Made by a program: the position numbers and the translations under genes. The notes beneath the pieces were generated by a model. It did not search any database and had not been told where the DNA came from. It saw only the letters and a list, made by a program, of their open reading frames with translations. Below, piece by piece: positions 9,453 to 19,742 of a DNA stretch of 64,000 bases (positions within the stretch are counted from its first letter, which is position 1; each line of letters begins with the position of its first letter). This DNA comes from Eubacterium sp. (GTDB lineage Bacteria > Bacillota > Clostridia > Lachnospirales > Lachnospiraceae): assembly GCA_024690665.1 (NCBI GenBank), contig JAILOU010000029.1:1-64000 (forward strand), read 5' to 3'.

Positions 9453-10583
9453 TTATTCCGCTTCTGTCGCAGACACATCGCCTTCTGTTGTCTCATCTGT
9501 AGAGGTATCAGAAGTCGTTCCTTCTGTTGTCTCATCCGCAGTTGTCTCTTCCTCAGAATCGCTATCTTCTGACTCTGTTGTAAAGAGCTTATCAAATGTC
9601 ACCTGAGCCCATACATCTTCATCAACCGTCCACTCAACTTCCGCTTCGAATCCGGCAAGCACTTCAGAATAGTATTCTTCCTGTCTTTCAGAAACAATTT
9701 CTTCCTTTTCCTCTTCTGTCGCATCCTTGTCAAAGTCGCTTGTAACCGTTACCACATACAATGCAGTATCTGTTTCAATTACGCCGGAAGTCTTTCCTTC
9801 CTTAAGCTCATCTGCAGCCTCTAAAACAGCTGTATCAAGCGTTGCATCGTCATCCTCAGCAGAACCGTAAGTTGCCGTCTGTACTTCATAGCCGGCATCC
9901 TCAGCAGCTCCTTCAAAGTCTTTTTTCGCTGCCTTTGCGAATTTCTTGGCATCTTTTGCAAGTTCTTCCTTTTCCTCATCTGTATACTCAACGGTGTTAC
10001 CGTCATCATCCGTATAAGAATCGGTCGCAATCTCAACATAAGAAATCGCACGCTGTTTTGCTTCTTTATCAGATACTTCCGTATCCACATCTGCCACAAT
10101 GGCATCATACATCTTAGAATTGATTTGGTTTAAACGGAGCATCTCCACAATGTATTCCTTTGTTGCTCCCATCTGCTCGATGGCCTCATCGGAATTATCT
10201 GCAAGGAAGTTTTGTGCAACTTCTTCAATCTCTGCAGTTTCTTCTTCTGTAAGAGATACATCATATTCTTCTGCATGAGCATCAAGGACATAGCGATCCT
10301 CGATATTTTGCATTACTTCATCCTTAACAGAATCCTCAAATGTCTCTCCGGAACCTGTCATGTCCTGGCTCCACATATCGTCTCCCATATAGGAAAGATA
10401 GTACGAATCATAGGTTGCCTGCTGAAATTTTGCAACAAAATTCGCATATCCAAGTGTAATCTCTTTATCATCCAAAGTTGCTACTACCGCATCGGCATCA
10501 ATCTTTGATCCGCATCCGCCAATCAACATAGAACCGGCTACGACTGCTGCCAAAGCTCCTGCAGTTACTTTTGTATATTTCAT
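9453..10583 (-). CDS. SurA/PrsA-like lipoprotein foldase
   Basis: A 376-aa predicted lipoprotein. A Lys-containing signal peptide ends in the lipobox LIGGC at about residues 20-24, so the mature protein should be anchored outside the membrane. The rest has the SurA/PrsA layout: an N-terminal helical SurA-like domain (VVATLDDKEITLGYANFVAKFQ) and a region at about 165-320 that may be a degenerate PPIase domain. The C-terminal 50 residues are an acidic Glu/Thr/Ser tail, probably disordered. It likely helps fold exported proteins. It lies downstream of mfd, 76 nt away, with its own terminator. I see no clear parvulin catalytic motif, so enzyme activity is uncertain. Confidence 0.8.
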   Translation of the reverse strand: MKYTKVTAGALAAVVAGSMLIGGCGSKIDADAVVATLDDKEITLGYANFVAKFQQATYDSYYLSYMGDDMWSQDMTGSGETFEDSVKDEVMQNIEDRYVLDAHAEEYDVSLTEEETAEIEEVAQNFLADNSDEAIEQMGATKEYIVEMLRLNQINSKMYDAIVADVDTEVSDKEAKQRAISYVEIATDSYTDDDGNTVEYTDEEKEELAKDAKKFAKAAKKDFEGAAEDAGYEVQTATYGSAEDDDATLDTAVLEAADELKEGKTSGVIETDTALYVVTVTSDFDKDATEEEKEEIVSERQEEYYSEVLAGFEAEVEWTVDEDVWAQVTFDKLFTTESEDSDSEEETTADETTEGTTSDTSTDETTEGDVSATEAE

Positions 10584-10659
10584 GTCTTTTATTCTCCTGT
10601 TTTATTTAAAATCATTCCAAACCATTATAAAATGAATCCCCTTTAGATGCAATCCCTTC

Positions 10660-13600
10660 TTATGCATCGGCTTTTACATCTTCTTTTGGAAGCAAATATT
10701 CTTCCACCCTTTCTAACACTTTTTCTACCACCTGCAACTCACTTTCGCCCTTTTGTCTTGACGAGTGATTTCTATCGTAGATCAGTTCCGGCGGTTTTAC
10801 CCCGGGTGCGATTCGAAGCACGCCTTCAAAGGAATCGAGCATTGCCGGCATTTGGTTTGCATCCACCTTGGCCCTTTCGAAAAACCGAAAAACCATCTCC
10901 TTATTCCGTTGTCTGATTTCGGTAATATAGCACCGGTGCGCCCTTGCTTTTAGCAGTGCAATCTGCACAAGCGATTCCACAGAAGGTGGCACCTCGCCAA
11001 AGCGGTCGATTAATTCTTCAATCAGCTCCTCGGCCTGTTCTTCATCTTCGAGCATCGCAATATCTTTATAGACTTCTAATTTTTGCTTTTCATTGGCAAT
11101 ATACGTCTCCGGAAGAAATGCGTCCACTTTAAGATCCAGCTTGGTCTCAAAACTTTCCTTCACCGGAATTCCCTTAAGATGCGCAACGGCTTCGTTGAGC
11201 ATCTTGCAGTACAAATCATATCCAACGGCTTCCATGTGCCCATGCTGCTGCGCGCCAAGCAAATTACCGGCGCCGCGAATCTCCAGGTCTTTCATGGCAA
11301 TCTTAAATCCGCTTCCCAGCTGCGTGTATTCCTTAATCGCCTCAAGACGCTTCATTGCAACTTCCTTTAGGACGCGGTCTTTTTTATACACCAAAAAGGC
11401 ATAGGATGTCCGCGACGATCTGCCCACTCGTCCTCTAAGCTGATAGAGCTGTGACAGGCCAAAGCGGTCTGCATCCTGAATAATAATGGTGTTAACATTC
11501 GAAATATCCAGCCCGGTTTCAATAATGGTAGTCGAAACCAGAACATCAATCTCACCATTCATAAAATCATACATAATATCTTCAAGTTCCCGCTCTTTCA
11601 TGCGTCCGTGCGCATATGCCACAACGGCATCCGGCACGATACTTTGAATCGTCGCCGCCACATCCGCAATCTGCGCTACACGATTGAAGACATAGTACAC
11701 CTGACCGCCTCTAAGAAGTTCTCGCTGAATGGCTTCTCGAATCATTTCTTCGTTATATTCCATCACATAAGTCTGAATCGGCAACCGGTCAATCGGCGGC
11801 TCTTCTAAGACGCTCATATCGCGAATTCCAATCAGGCTCATATGAAGCGTTCGCGGAATCGGAGTTGCCGTCAGGGTAAGCACGTCCACATTTTTACGCA
11901 TCTGCTTGATGGCTTCTTTATGTTTGACGCCAAATCTCTGCTCTTCATCGACAATCAGCAGTCCCAGGTCATAGAGCTTTACATCCTTTGACAACACTCT
12001 ATGCGTTCCTATGACAATATCTGCAGTTCCCTTTTTGATTCTTGCAAGGGACTCCCGAATCTGCGCCGCAGTTCTGAACCGGCAAAGCAGCTCGATTCCT
12101 ACACCCAGATCACCCATTCTTTGGATAAATGTATTATAGTGCTGCTGCGCCAAAATCGTCGTTGGCGCAAGAAATACCACTTGCTTATGCTCTTGCACGG
12201 CCTTAAATGCAGCTCGAATGGCAATCTCTGTCTTACCGTATCCCACATCTCCGCAGATTAAACGGTCCATGATCTTCGAGCTTTCCATATCCCGCTTCGT
12301 ATCTTCAATCGCCGCAATCTGGTCCGCAGTCTCTTCAAAGGGAAACCGCTCCTCAAATTCTGTCTGCCAGATCGTGTCTGTGCCAAATGCATATCCTTCA
12401 CTTTTTTGCCGAACCGCATACAAGTCTACAAGTTCCTGCGCAATATCCTGCACAGCGGACTGCACTTTTTGCTTCGTGCGAATCCACTCCTGGCCACCCA
12501 GTCTTGACAGTTTCACCTTCTTGGCATCTCCACCGGCATACTTTTGCAGCGCCTCAAGCTGCGCTACCTGAATATATAATTTTTCTTCCTTGGCATATTC
12601 AATCAGCAGATAATCCTTAAGCGTGTTACCGCTTTTCACCTGCTCGATGCCGCGATAGATTCCAAGACCATATCTCTCATGTACCACATAGTCTCCCACT
12701 TTCAAATCAGAAAAGTCAGAGATATGTTCTCCTTCATAACGTACTGTGCGTCGTTTCTTTTTCTTCGCACTCTGAAAGATATCACTTTCGGAGATAACCG
12801 CATATAACGCTTTCGGATACTCAAATCCACGGCGCAATTTACCATATGCCACCATAACTTCTCCGGCCTGCAGTTCTCTGTTGGTATCTTCAGAGAAGAA
12901 CGCGCTAATCTCCCGCTCTTGCAGATCCTTTGCAAGATTTTTAGCTCTCGTCTTAGAGCCGGATAAGATTAAAACCTTATACTTCTTTTTCTTGTACTGC
13001 AGCAAATCCTTTACCAGCAGATCAAAGCTATTGTTATACGGACTGATTGCCTGCATCTGCACCATAGCTGTATCTTTTGGCGCAAGAGGTTTCACCTTGG
13101 TCTCAAGCGCCGAAAGCGCCAGACACGAATACTGATCCAGCTTCTTTTTGACTTCTTTAAAGTCGCAGCGCATGGCAAGCTGACCTTCTACAAGGTTCCC
13201 GGTCTCAATACGGCGCTTCATCGCCTGCGCGTACTCTTCTTGCGTAAGAGCTGCAAGATCCATGAGTCGCACCGGATCGTCCAGACAGATTACACTTTTC
13301 ATCGGGTCAAAATAATCCGTAAGCGTTGCCGTCTCTTTCTTAAAATAATTTAAGAAACTTTCGATTCGCATGCCTTCTCCAAGCCCTTCAAGTTCATCAC
13401 ACAACTCTGCATAGATAGTCTTTAGGCAAAAAGCTTCTTCGGTCAGCATCTCACTTCTTAGCTGCTCGATACGAGCCGTCACCTCTTTTTCAATCTTCTT
13501 TTTGCCGGCTGCCTTTTCTTCCCTGGACAAACACAGCTCCGTAGCCGGATAGATTGCCGCCATATCAAGACCATATGTCACCGACTTTTGGCTCTCCGGA

Positions 13601-14214
13601 TCAAAGTAACGAATCGAATCAATTTCATCTCCAAAGAATTCGATACGATATGGCATCTCTTCTGTCATCGAAAAGATATCAAAGATTCCGCCTCGCACAG
13701 AGAACTGTCCCGGACGCTCTACCTGCCCCATTCTCTCGAATCCCATCTGCGTAAGCGTTTCGGACAAGTGCTCTAATTCCACTTCCTGTCCCGCTCGCAG
13801 CATAATGCAACCCTTTTTAAAATCAGACGGCATTACCATCTTGTCGAACAATGCATCAAATGTCGTTACAACTGTTACTTTTTCCTCGCTCGTAAGCGCG
13901 CGCAGCGCACTAAGACGCTCATCCTTTAACAGACCGCCTTTCAAATCCGACTGATAAAACAAAATATCGCGCGCCGGGTAATAGTAACAATTCTTCTCAT
14001 AGAGGGTATACTCCTCCATCAGTTCCTTGGCGCGCTGCTCGTTATACGTGATAAGCAGTTTCTTCTTCGCATTGCCGGCCATTGTATAAATCAAATGGGA
14101 CTTTCCGGCATCCGTACATCCGGACACCTGGAAAATCCCATTTTCCCTGTTCAGTTCCTCTCTTAATTCCAAAAGCTGCGTAAGCGCTTCCATTGGTTTT
14201 GTAAAAACGTTCAT
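10660..14214 (-). CDS. mfd: Transcription-repair coupling factor
   Basis: A 1184-aa DNA translocase that removes stalled RNA polymerase and recruits nucleotide excision repair. The order is an N-terminal UvrB-like region (about 1-400), an RNA-polymerase-interaction domain ([16 protein letters not shown]), helicase motifs with Walker [10 protein letters not shown] at about 652, [10 protein letters not shown] and DEEQRFG, then [13 protein letters not shown], motif VI-type RGRVGRS and the C-terminal TRCF domain. Full length for the family. It starts 10 nt after the pth stop with an AAAGGGA site, a common pth-mfd operon arrangement. Confidence 0.97.
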   Translation of the reverse strand: MNVFTKPMEALTQLLELREELNRENGIFQVSGCTDAGKSHLIYTMAGNAKKKLLITYNEQRAKELMEEYTLYEKNCYYYPARDILFYQSDLKGGLLKDERLSALRALTSEEKVTVVTTFDALFDKMVMPSDFKKGCIMLRAGQEVELEHLSETLTQMGFERMGQVERPGQFSVRGGIFDIFSMTEEMPYRIEFFGDEIDSIRYFDPESQKSVTYGLDMAAIYPATELCLSREEKAAGKKKIEKEVTARIEQLRSEMLTEEAFCLKTIYAELCDELEGLGEGMRIESFLNYFKKETATLTDYFDPMKSVICLDDPVRLMDLAALTQEEYAQAMKRRIETGNLVEGQLAMRCDFKEVKKKLDQYSCLALSALETKVKPLAPKDTAMVQMQAISPYNNSFDLLVKDLLQYKKKKYKVLILSGSKTRAKNLAKDLQEREISAFFSEDTNRELQAGEVMVAYGKLRRGFEYPKALYAVISESDIFQSAKKKKRRTVRYEGEHISDFSDLKVGDYVVHERYGLGIYRGIEQVKSGNTLKDYLLIEYAKEEKLYIQVAQLEALQKYAGGDAKKVKLSRLGGQEWIRTKQKVQSAVQDIAQELVDLYAVRQKSEGYAFGTDTIWQTEFEERFPFEETADQIAAIEDTKRDMESSKIMDRLICGDVGYGKTEIAIRAAFKAVQEHKQVVFLAPTTILAQQHYNTFIQRMGDLGVGIELLCRFRTAAQIRESLARIKKGTADIVIGTHRVLSKDVKLYDLGLLIVDEEQRFGVKHKEAIKQMRKNVDVLTLTATPIPRTLHMSLIGIRDMSVLEEPPIDRLPIQTYVMEYNEEMIREAIQRELLRGGQVYYVFNRVAQIADVAATIQSIVPDAVVAYAHGRMKERELEDIMYDFMNGEIDVLVSTTIIETGLDISNVNTIIIQDADRFGLSQLYQLRGRVGRSSRTSYAFLVYKKDRVLKEVAMKRLEAIKEYTQLGSGFKIAMKDLEIRGAGNLLGAQQHGHMEAVGYDLYCKMLNEAVAHLKGIPVKESFETKLDLKVDAFLPETYIANEKQKLEVYKDIAMLEDEEQAEELIEELIDRFGEVPPSVESLVQIALLKARAHRCYITEIRQRNKEMVFRFFERAKVDANQMPAMLDSFEGVLRIAPGVKPPELIYDRNHSSRQKGESELQVVEKVLERVEEYLLPKEDVKADA

Positions 14215-14223
14215 GGATTCCCT

Positions 14224-14796
14224 TTACTTCTTCTTCGCATTAAACTGATTCATTGCTTCTTCTATCTCATCGGCCACAATAAGCTGTGCTGCCTTGGTAA
14301 CATCCTCAATTGCCCCATCTACCAGCTTACGGTCAGCCTTGTCAAATCGCCCCAGCACGTGATCGGCCAGATCCCAGTTCTTCGGCTTTTCTCCAACGCC
14401 TATCTTAATCCGCGCAAACTTGTCAGAACCGGTCATGGCAATAATATCCTTGATTCCGTTATGTCCACCGGCGCTTCCCTTCTTGCGAATCCGAATATTG
14501 CCCGGCGCCAGTGAGATATCATCATAGATGATCAAAAGCTGCGTCTCCGGATCAAGCTTATAAAAGTTCATGGCATCTGCGACAGCTTCTCCGCTGTTAT
14601 TCATATAGGTAAGCGGCTTCATCAGCAACACCTTCTGTCCTGCAATCATTCCCTTGCCACACATGGCATGATGCTTCTTTTCTACAAAGTCAATGCCACA
14701 CTCTTGTGCAAGCGCATCGATTGCATCAAATCCTACATTATGTCTTGTTTTTTCATATTTTGTGGTCGGATTTCCGAGTCCTGCTATCAGATACAT
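14224..14796 (-). CDS. pth: Peptidyl-tRNA hydrolase
   Basis: A 190-aa enzyme that frees tRNA from peptidyl-tRNA dropped by ribosomes. The N-terminal MYLIAGLGNP, KTRHNVGF with the catalytic His, and the KPLTYMNNSGEAV and GSAGGHNGIKDI motifs are all present. I chose the ATG at 14796, preceded by AGGAGAAG, because it gives the family's normal N terminus. An alternative ATG at 14844 would add 16 basic residues. It is followed by mfd after 10 nt. Confidence 0.95.
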   Translation of the reverse strand: MYLIAGLGNPTTKYEKTRHNVGFDAIDALAQECGIDFVEKKHHAMCGKGMIAGQKVLLMKPLTYMNNSGEAVADAMNFYKLDPETQLLIIYDDISLAPGNIRIRKKGSAGGHNGIKDIIAMTGSDKFARIKIGVGEKPKNWDLADHVLGRFDKADRKLVDGAIEDVTKAAQLIVADEIEEAMNQFNAKKK

Positions 14797-14930
14797 GATC
14801 TTCTCCTGCTGTTTTTTTAATCTTATCTTCTCTAAAAACTTCATTATCCCTCGCCTCTTATATCTTACGAGTTTCACTTTGTGCATTATAGCAAATTCTA
14901 ACGAAAATGAAAACCGACCGCTGCACATAC

Positions 14931-14968
14931 AAAAGACGCATGGAAGTTTCTCTTCCAATGCGTCTTTT
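14931..14968 (-). terminator. Terminator downstream of spoVG region
   Basis: AAAAGACGCATGGAAG (14931-14946) pairs with CTTCCAATGCGTCTTTT (14952-14968) with one bulged base. Ts close the stem on both strands. It should end transcripts coming from spoVG or the structured region before pth. Confidence 0.75.
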
Positions 14969-14974
14969 GCCTGC

Positions 14975-15118
14975 TACTTAGTCTTTCGACATTCGGGTGC
15001 ACAAAAATCTCCCCCGACTCTATGTGTTCGCATTCCTTAAGCGGCAGCTATTCCCCTAGGCCGACCAAGCAACGCGAAAGAGCATCACGTTTTTTGTGCG
15101 TTCCTGCCGGAAAGGTCC
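14975..15118 (-). ncRNA. Possible structured RNA, class unresolved
   Basis: Between the spoVG stop and a terminator lie about 140 nt without an ORF but with nested complementarity. GCACAAAAA (14999-15007) pairs perfectly with TTTTTGTGC (15091-15099). Inside, TTCGCATT (15027-15034) pairs with AACGCGAA (15071-15078, one G-U). A small GAAA-loop hairpin follows on the minus strand. A long closing stem, an asymmetric bubble and an apical hairpin resemble 6S RNA in outline, but I recognise no class-defining sequence. It could also be the spoVG 3' UTR. Confidence 0.3.
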
Positions 15119-15119
15119 C

Positions 15120-15392
15120 TTATTCCCTTCCCGCTTCCTTAAGCGCCTCATGGTACTTTTCCATAATGCGTCCGGAAATATAATCTCTTACTTCAGAATT
15201 CAATGGATGCGCGATATCACGATATTCGCTATCTGATGCTTTACGGGATGGCATTGCAATAAACAATCCCTTCTCTCCTTCGATTACCTTAATGTCGTGT
15301 ACGACAAACACATCATCAATGGTAATAGATGCAACAGCTTTCATCTTGCCTTCTTTTTCAATCAGTCTGAGTCTCACGTCTGTAATCTGCAT
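15120..15392 (-). CDS. spoVG: Septation/sporulation regulator SpoVG
   Basis: A 90-aa small RNA/DNA-binding regulator. The family's N terminus ([19 protein letters not shown]) and the FIAMPSRK core are clear, and the length is typical. SpoVG affects septation, sporulation timing and other processes in Firmicutes. It lies 25 nt downstream of glgD on the same strand, so read-through from the glycogen genes is possible. Confidence 0.96.
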   Translation of the reverse strand: MQITDVRLRLIEKEGKMKAVASITIDDVFVVHDIKVIEGEKGLFIAMPSRKASDSEYRDIAHPLNSEVRDYISGRIMEKYHEALKEAGRE

Positions 15393-15417
15393 AATTTCAG
15401 TCCCCTTTCTACATTCA

Positions 15418-16539
15418 TCAGATCATATAGCGTTCGTTCTTCTCGCACACAACTCTCACTCCATCTTCACCACTATAATAAGAATTCGCTTTCAAAGTTC
15501 CACGACTTTCCACAATGCAATTCTCAATATGTGTATTGTCCCCTATATAAACATCATTTAATATGATAGAGTTTCGAATCACACAATTTGAACCCACAAA
15601 TACCTTCTTAAACAATACAGAATTTTCTACCTGTCCATTGATAATACAACCGCTGGAAATCAAGCTGTTTCGCACCATACTTCCCGTGTTGTATTTTGCA
15701 GGTGGATAATCATCCACCTTGGAATAGATTGCAGGATTATCACCTGAGAAGAATTCTTTTTGAATCTCCGGTTTTAGAAAATCCATATTTGTTTTGTAAT
15801 ATGATTCCACAGACGCGATATTCGACCAATAACTGTCTAACTTGTATCCGTAGATTTTCTTCATATTCTTATAACGAATCAGAATATCATTTACCAAATC
15901 ATGACGTTGTTCTAATGCCAGCTGCTCCAACATGGAAATCAGCATCCTTCGTCTCATCAGGTAGATTCCGGTTGATACAGTATGTCCTTGTGTCACCATT
16001 GGCTTTTCTTCAAAATCATAGATTTGAGACTTCTCATCCATGCGCACAATTCCGTATCGACTCACATCTTCGCTGACCGGCATGTCCTTTACCACTACCG
16101 TAATATCCGCATTCTTCTCGATATGATAATTCAGCAGTTTTCCAAAATCCATCTGATAGACGCAATCGCCACCGCAGATAATAACATATGGCTCATGGCA
16201 TCGTTTTAAGAAATCAAGATTTTGATATATGGCATCTGCAGTTCCCCTGTACCAATAACTGTTATCCATCGTAATTGTCGGATTAAACACATACAAGCCG
16301 CCTTGCTTACGACCAAAGTTCCACCATTTTGAAGAACTCAGGTGTTCGTTGAGCGATCTGGCGTTGTACTGCGCTAAAACCGCAACCTTTGTAATATGCG
16401 AATTCGTCATATTACTAAGTGCAAAATCAATACAACGATAACTACCTCCAATTGGCATTGCGGCTATGGCTCTCTTCTCCGTGAGTTTTTCCATTCGATA
16501 ACTGTTACCGCCTGCCAAAATAATTCCTACCGTTTTCAT
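15418..16539 (-). CDS. glgD: GlgD, ADP-glucose pyrophosphorylase second subunit
   Basis: A 373-aa nucleotidyltransferase homologue. The N-terminal domain keeps [11 protein letters not shown] but lacks the full GGxGxRL pyrophosphorylase signature of its partner. A left-handed beta-helix domain follows. In Firmicutes GlgD pairs with GlgC and modulates ADP-glucose synthesis for glycogen. Its ATG overlaps the glgC stop by 4 nt (ATGA), implying coupled translation and a fixed subunit ratio. Confidence 0.94.
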   Translation of the reverse strand: MKTVGIILAGGNSYRMEKLTEKRAIAAMPIGGSYRCIDFALSNMTNSHITKVAVLAQYNARSLNEHLSSSKWWNFGRKQGGLYVFNPTITMDNSYWYRGTADAIYQNLDFLKRCHEPYVIICGGDCVYQMDFGKLLNYHIEKNADITVVVKDMPVSEDVSRYGIVRMDEKSQIYDFEEKPMVTQGHTVSTGIYLMRRRMLISMLEQLALEQRHDLVNDILIRYKNMKKIYGYKLDSYWSNIASVESYYKTNMDFLKPEIQKEFFSGDNPAIYSKVDDYPPAKYNTGSMVRNSLISSGCIINGQVENSVLFKKVFVGSNCVIRNSIILNDVYIGDNTHIENCIVESRGTLKANSYYSGEDGVRVVCEKNERYMI

Positions 16540-17810
16540 GCCTTATCACCTGCCTTTATAATAGATTCCCCGCTTTCAAGCCGGCCATCAATATAATCTT
16601 CAGGCTCGGTGATTCCGGCAATCGCCGTGTTCTTTCCAACCACCATCCTTCTTGGAATGACTGAATTCTCTCCGATTGTGACTAGTCCGTCTGTATAAAT
16701 TGCAGGTTTTAATTTGTTTGGAACTTCTTCGCCTTCCCCTAAGACGACCTTCTCTCCGATGTCGCAATTCTCGGCAATGATACTCTTTTGAACCTTGGCA
16801 TCTTTTCCGATTCGCGTCTTACTCATGATAATCGAATCCTTTACGACTGCGCCTTCTTCCACCACAACGCCTTCTCCGATTACCGAATTGCTGACATCCC
16901 CATATATCAGACTACCTTCTCCTATGATACATTTTTCTACACTTGCTTTTGGACCTACGTATTGCGGGCTGATAATATCCTGCTTTGTGTATATCCTCCA
17001 GTATTCTTCATATAGATTAAACTCCGGAACGATATCAATCAGCTCCATATTCGCTTCCCAGTATGAAGTCAAGGTTCCGACGTCCTTCCAATAGCCGTTG
17101 AACTCATATGCGTACATCGGCTCATCATGTTCGTGGCAATACGGAATTACATGCTTTCCAAAGTCACAGTTTTCAACATCGGCAAGCTTAAGCAAAACCT
17201 CTCTCAACAGCTTGTAGTTGAATATGTAGATTCCCATTGATGCCAGATTCGAACTTGGTTTCTCCGGTTTTTCTTCGAACTCCTTAATCTTATGATCTTC
17301 ATCCGCAACAACAATACCAAATCGACTTGCCTCTTCCATCGGCACCGGCATGGTTGCTATCGTTACAGATGCTCCATTCTTTTTATGAAAATCAAGCATA
17401 ACCTCATAATCCATCTTATAGATATGATCGCCCGACAATATCAGTACATACTCCGGATCATAACTGTCCAGATAACTGATATTTTGATAGATCGCATTCG
17501 CGGTTCCGCTATACCAGTCAGAACCATCCGTACTCTCGTAAGGTGGCAATACTGCCACGCCACCGTCATTACGGTCAAGATCCCACGGAATGCCAATTCC
17601 AATATGAACATTCAAACGAAGCGGTTGATACTGCGTTAATACACCCACCGTATTAATTCCTGAATTAATGCAGTTACTAAGCGGAAAATCAATGATTCGG
17701 TAGATTCCCCCAAAAGACACTGCAGGCTTCGCTACCTGCTCGGTAAGAACCCCGAGACGACTTCCCTGGCCTCCGGCCAACAACATCGCTATCATTTCTT
17801 TCTTGTACAT
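16536..17810 (-). CDS. glgC: Glucose-1-phosphate adenylyltransferase
   Basis: A 424-aa catalytic subunit making ADP-glucose from glucose-1-phosphate and ATP. The pyrophosphorylase signature [11 protein letters not shown] lies at residues 9-19, with the sugar-phosphate site FEEKPEKP and the GDHIYKMDY motif further on. A C-terminal beta-helix follows. The ATG at 17810 is preceded by AGGAGGTGACC; the longer frame has no site. glgC and glgD form an operon. No other glycogen genes (glgA, glgB, glgP) are in the window. Confidence 0.97.
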   Translation of the reverse strand: MYKKEMIAMLLAGGQGSRLGVLTEQVAKPAVSFGGIYRIIDFPLSNCINSGINTVGVLTQYQPLRLNVHIGIGIPWDLDRNDGGVAVLPPYESTDGSDWYSGTANAIYQNISYLDSYDPEYVLILSGDHIYKMDYEVMLDFHKKNGASVTIATMPVPMEEASRFGIVVADEDHKIKEFEEKPEKPSSNLASMGIYIFNYKLLREVLLKLADVENCDFGKHVIPYCHEHDEPMYAYEFNGYWKDVGTLTSYWEANMELIDIVPEFNLYEEYWRIYTKQDIISPQYVGPKASVEKCIIGEGSLIYGDVSNSVIGEGVVVEEGAVVKDSIIMSKTRIGKDAKVQKSIIAENCDIGEKVVLGEGEEVPNKLKPAIYTDGLVTIGENSVIPRRMVVGKNTAIAGITEPEDYIDGRLESGESIIKAGDKA

Positions 17811-18077
17811 ATGGTCACCTCCTGTTGCTAAAAAAACTTGTACATATGACAATTTGCGATTTAATAAGATTAAATTCCCCCAAAATTTACTAGTAAATTA
17901 TAACATATTATCTACGAATTTTATAGTTTATTTGTGCAATTCTCATTATTTTTACATAGATTTCTCAAATATATCGTGCGTTTTTTTTTTAATACTCGTG
18001 TTATAATGAAACGAGTCATTATTTCCTATATATAATAGTGACCGGATATAATAAGGAAAAGAGGCATTTATTACACC

Positions 18078-19457
18078 ATGTATCAGATAAATTTTGAACA
18101 GCCGTGCCATGTTCATTTTATGGGCATTGGCGGCATCAGCATGAGCGGACTTGCACAGGTTTTAGTTCGCCGTAACTTCACGGTCAGCGGTTCTGACTCC
18201 AAAGAATCCCCACTGACAAAGCAGCTTGAAGAAAAAGGTTGCACCGTTTTGTACGGACAGCGTGCTGAGAATATCACAAGTGACATCGATCTTGTTGTCT
18301 ATACCGCAGCCATCCATCCGGATAACCCTGAATTTGTTGCGGTCAAGGAAGCCGGCATTCCAATGCTCACAAGAGCTGAGATGCTCGGACAGATTCTTGA
18401 TCACTTCAAAAACTCTGTTGCAGTAGCCGGAACGCACGGCAAGACAACCACAACTTCCATGATTGCGCAGATCTTAATGGATGCAGGAACTGATCCGACG
18501 ATTTCTGTCGGTGGAATCTTAGATGTCATTGGTGGCAATATCAAGGTTGGTCATTCTGATATCTTTGTAACCGAAGCTTGTGAATACACCAACAGCTTTT
18601 TAAATTTAAAACCACGTTTTTCATTGGTACTTAATATAGAAGAAGATCATCTTGATTTCTTCAAAGATTTAGATGATATCCGTCATTCATTCCGTCAGTT
18701 TATTGCCGGAACCGCATCTGATGGTATTGTCTTTTTAAATGGTTCCATCGAATGTCCTGAGGAGCTGACCAAAGACACCGACGCCGAGGTCATCTCCTAT
18801 GGTATTGATGCCACCAACGATTGTCACGCAACCGATATTACTTATGATGAGCTGGGCCATGGCCGTTTCACCCTCGTCTTCAAAGGACAGACGCTCGGTA
18901 AGATTGCTCTTAGCGTTCCGGGGTCTCATAATATTGAAAATGCACTTGCAGCCGCAGCTCTTACCATGAGTCTTGGTCTTTCTTTTGAAGAAGTCGCAAG
19001 CGGACTTTCCCACTTTACCGGAACCAAGAGACGTTTTGAATTAAAAGGTCGCCTTGGCGGCATTACCATTGTAGATGATTACGCGCATCATCCAACTGAA
19101 ATCAGCGCAACACTGGATGCCGCAGCCAAATGCAACGTTTCTCGTATCGTCTGCGTCTTCCAGCCGCACACGTATACAAGAACCAAAGCTTTCTTAAAAG
19201 AATTTGCACAGGCTTTATCCAAAGCTGATTTGGTGGTCTTACCTCCGATTTATGCAGCTCGTGAAACCGACACGCTCGGAATCAGCTCACAAAATCTTCG
19301 AGATGAGATTGAAAAACTTGGCACAACCGCGTATTATTTTTCATCTTTTGATGAAATTGAAAATTTTTTATTGAAAAATTGTATAAACTCTGACTTGTTA
19401 ATAACTATGGGTGCCGGAGATGTTGTAAAAATAGGCGAGCATCTTCTTGGTCAGTAG
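18078..19457 (+). CDS. murC: UDP-N-acetylmuramate-L-alanine ligase
   Basis: A 459-aa Mur ligase adding L-alanine to UDP-MurNAc. The N-terminal Rossmann motif HFMGIGGISMSGLA, the ATP loop AGTHGKTTTTSMIA and the C-terminal VDDYAHHPTEI motif are present, at normal length. It is divergent from glgC. The 267 nt between them are AT-rich and contain a TATAAT at 18002-18007 that could serve murC, although no good -35 is visible. An intrinsic terminator and a DnaA-box cluster follow. Confidence 0.97.
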   Translation: MYQINFEQPCHVHFMGIGGISMSGLAQVLVRRNFTVSGSDSKESPLTKQLEEKGCTVLYGQRAENITSDIDLVVYTAAIHPDNPEFVAVKEAGIPMLTRAEMLGQILDHFKNSVAVAGTHGKTTTTSMIAQILMDAGTDPTISVGGILDVIGGNIKVGHSDIFVTEACEYTNSFLNLKPRFSLVLNIEEDHLDFFKDLDDIRHSFRQFIAGTASDGIVFLNGSIECPEELTKDTDAEVISYGIDATNDCHATDITYDELGHGRFTLVFKGQTLGKIALSVPGSHNIENALAAAALTMSLGLSFEEVASGLSHFTGTKRRFELKGRLGGITIVDDYAHHPTEISATLDAAAKCNVSRIVCVFQPHTYTRTKAFLKEFAQALSKADLVVLPPIYAARETDTLGISSQNLRDEIEKLGTTAYYFSSFDEIENFLLKNCINSDLLITMGAGDVVKIGEHLLGQ

Positions 19458-19631
19458 TTATCCACCATTTCCACCGCACAAATCCCCTCATCCGTGATTT
19501 ATGCGGTGGATTTTTTTGTGGATAAACCACCGATTTATCCACACCCTCTTCTCACCTGTTTTTCTTTATTTTTCAGCGTTTTATGAATTTTCCGAATCAA
19601 TTTATCCACTTATCCACTACACATATCCACT
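19458..19631. promoter_or_regulatory. Cluster of DnaA boxes
   Basis: Five near-consensus or perfect DnaA boxes (TTATCCACA) and one weaker match occur in 174 nt. They are TTATCCACC at 19458-19466, a perfect box on the minus strand at 19517-19525 and a perfect box on the plus strand at 19535-19543. TTATCCACT follows at 19602-19610 and again at 19610-19618, and the weaker ATATCCACT is at 19623-19631. An AT-rich stretch separates the groups. The cluster lies directly upstream of two replication-initiation genes. It could be a DnaA-controlled promoter, a DnaA-titration site or an initiation site. No dnaA or dnaN is in the window. Confidence 0.8.
19470..19517 (+). terminator. Intrinsic terminator of murC
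   Basis: TCCACCGCA (19470-19478) pairs with TGCGGTGGA (19502-19510), followed by seven Ts (19511-19517). The T-run overlaps the first base of a perfect DnaA box. Confidence 0.9.
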
Positions 19632-19742
19632 GTATATTTCCTTTATTTTACGCTCTTTGCAAAACGAAATCGCTATGCTATACTACGTCTAGATAAAAAC
19701 CATTAAGACATTATCGCAGTCTTATGAGGGGTAGGGATTTAT

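Noticed and set aside
19458-19742. Chromosomal origin oriC
   Set aside because: The DnaA boxes are real, but dnaA, dnaN and rpmH are absent and a clear unwinding element is not shown. Reported as a DnaA-box cluster only.
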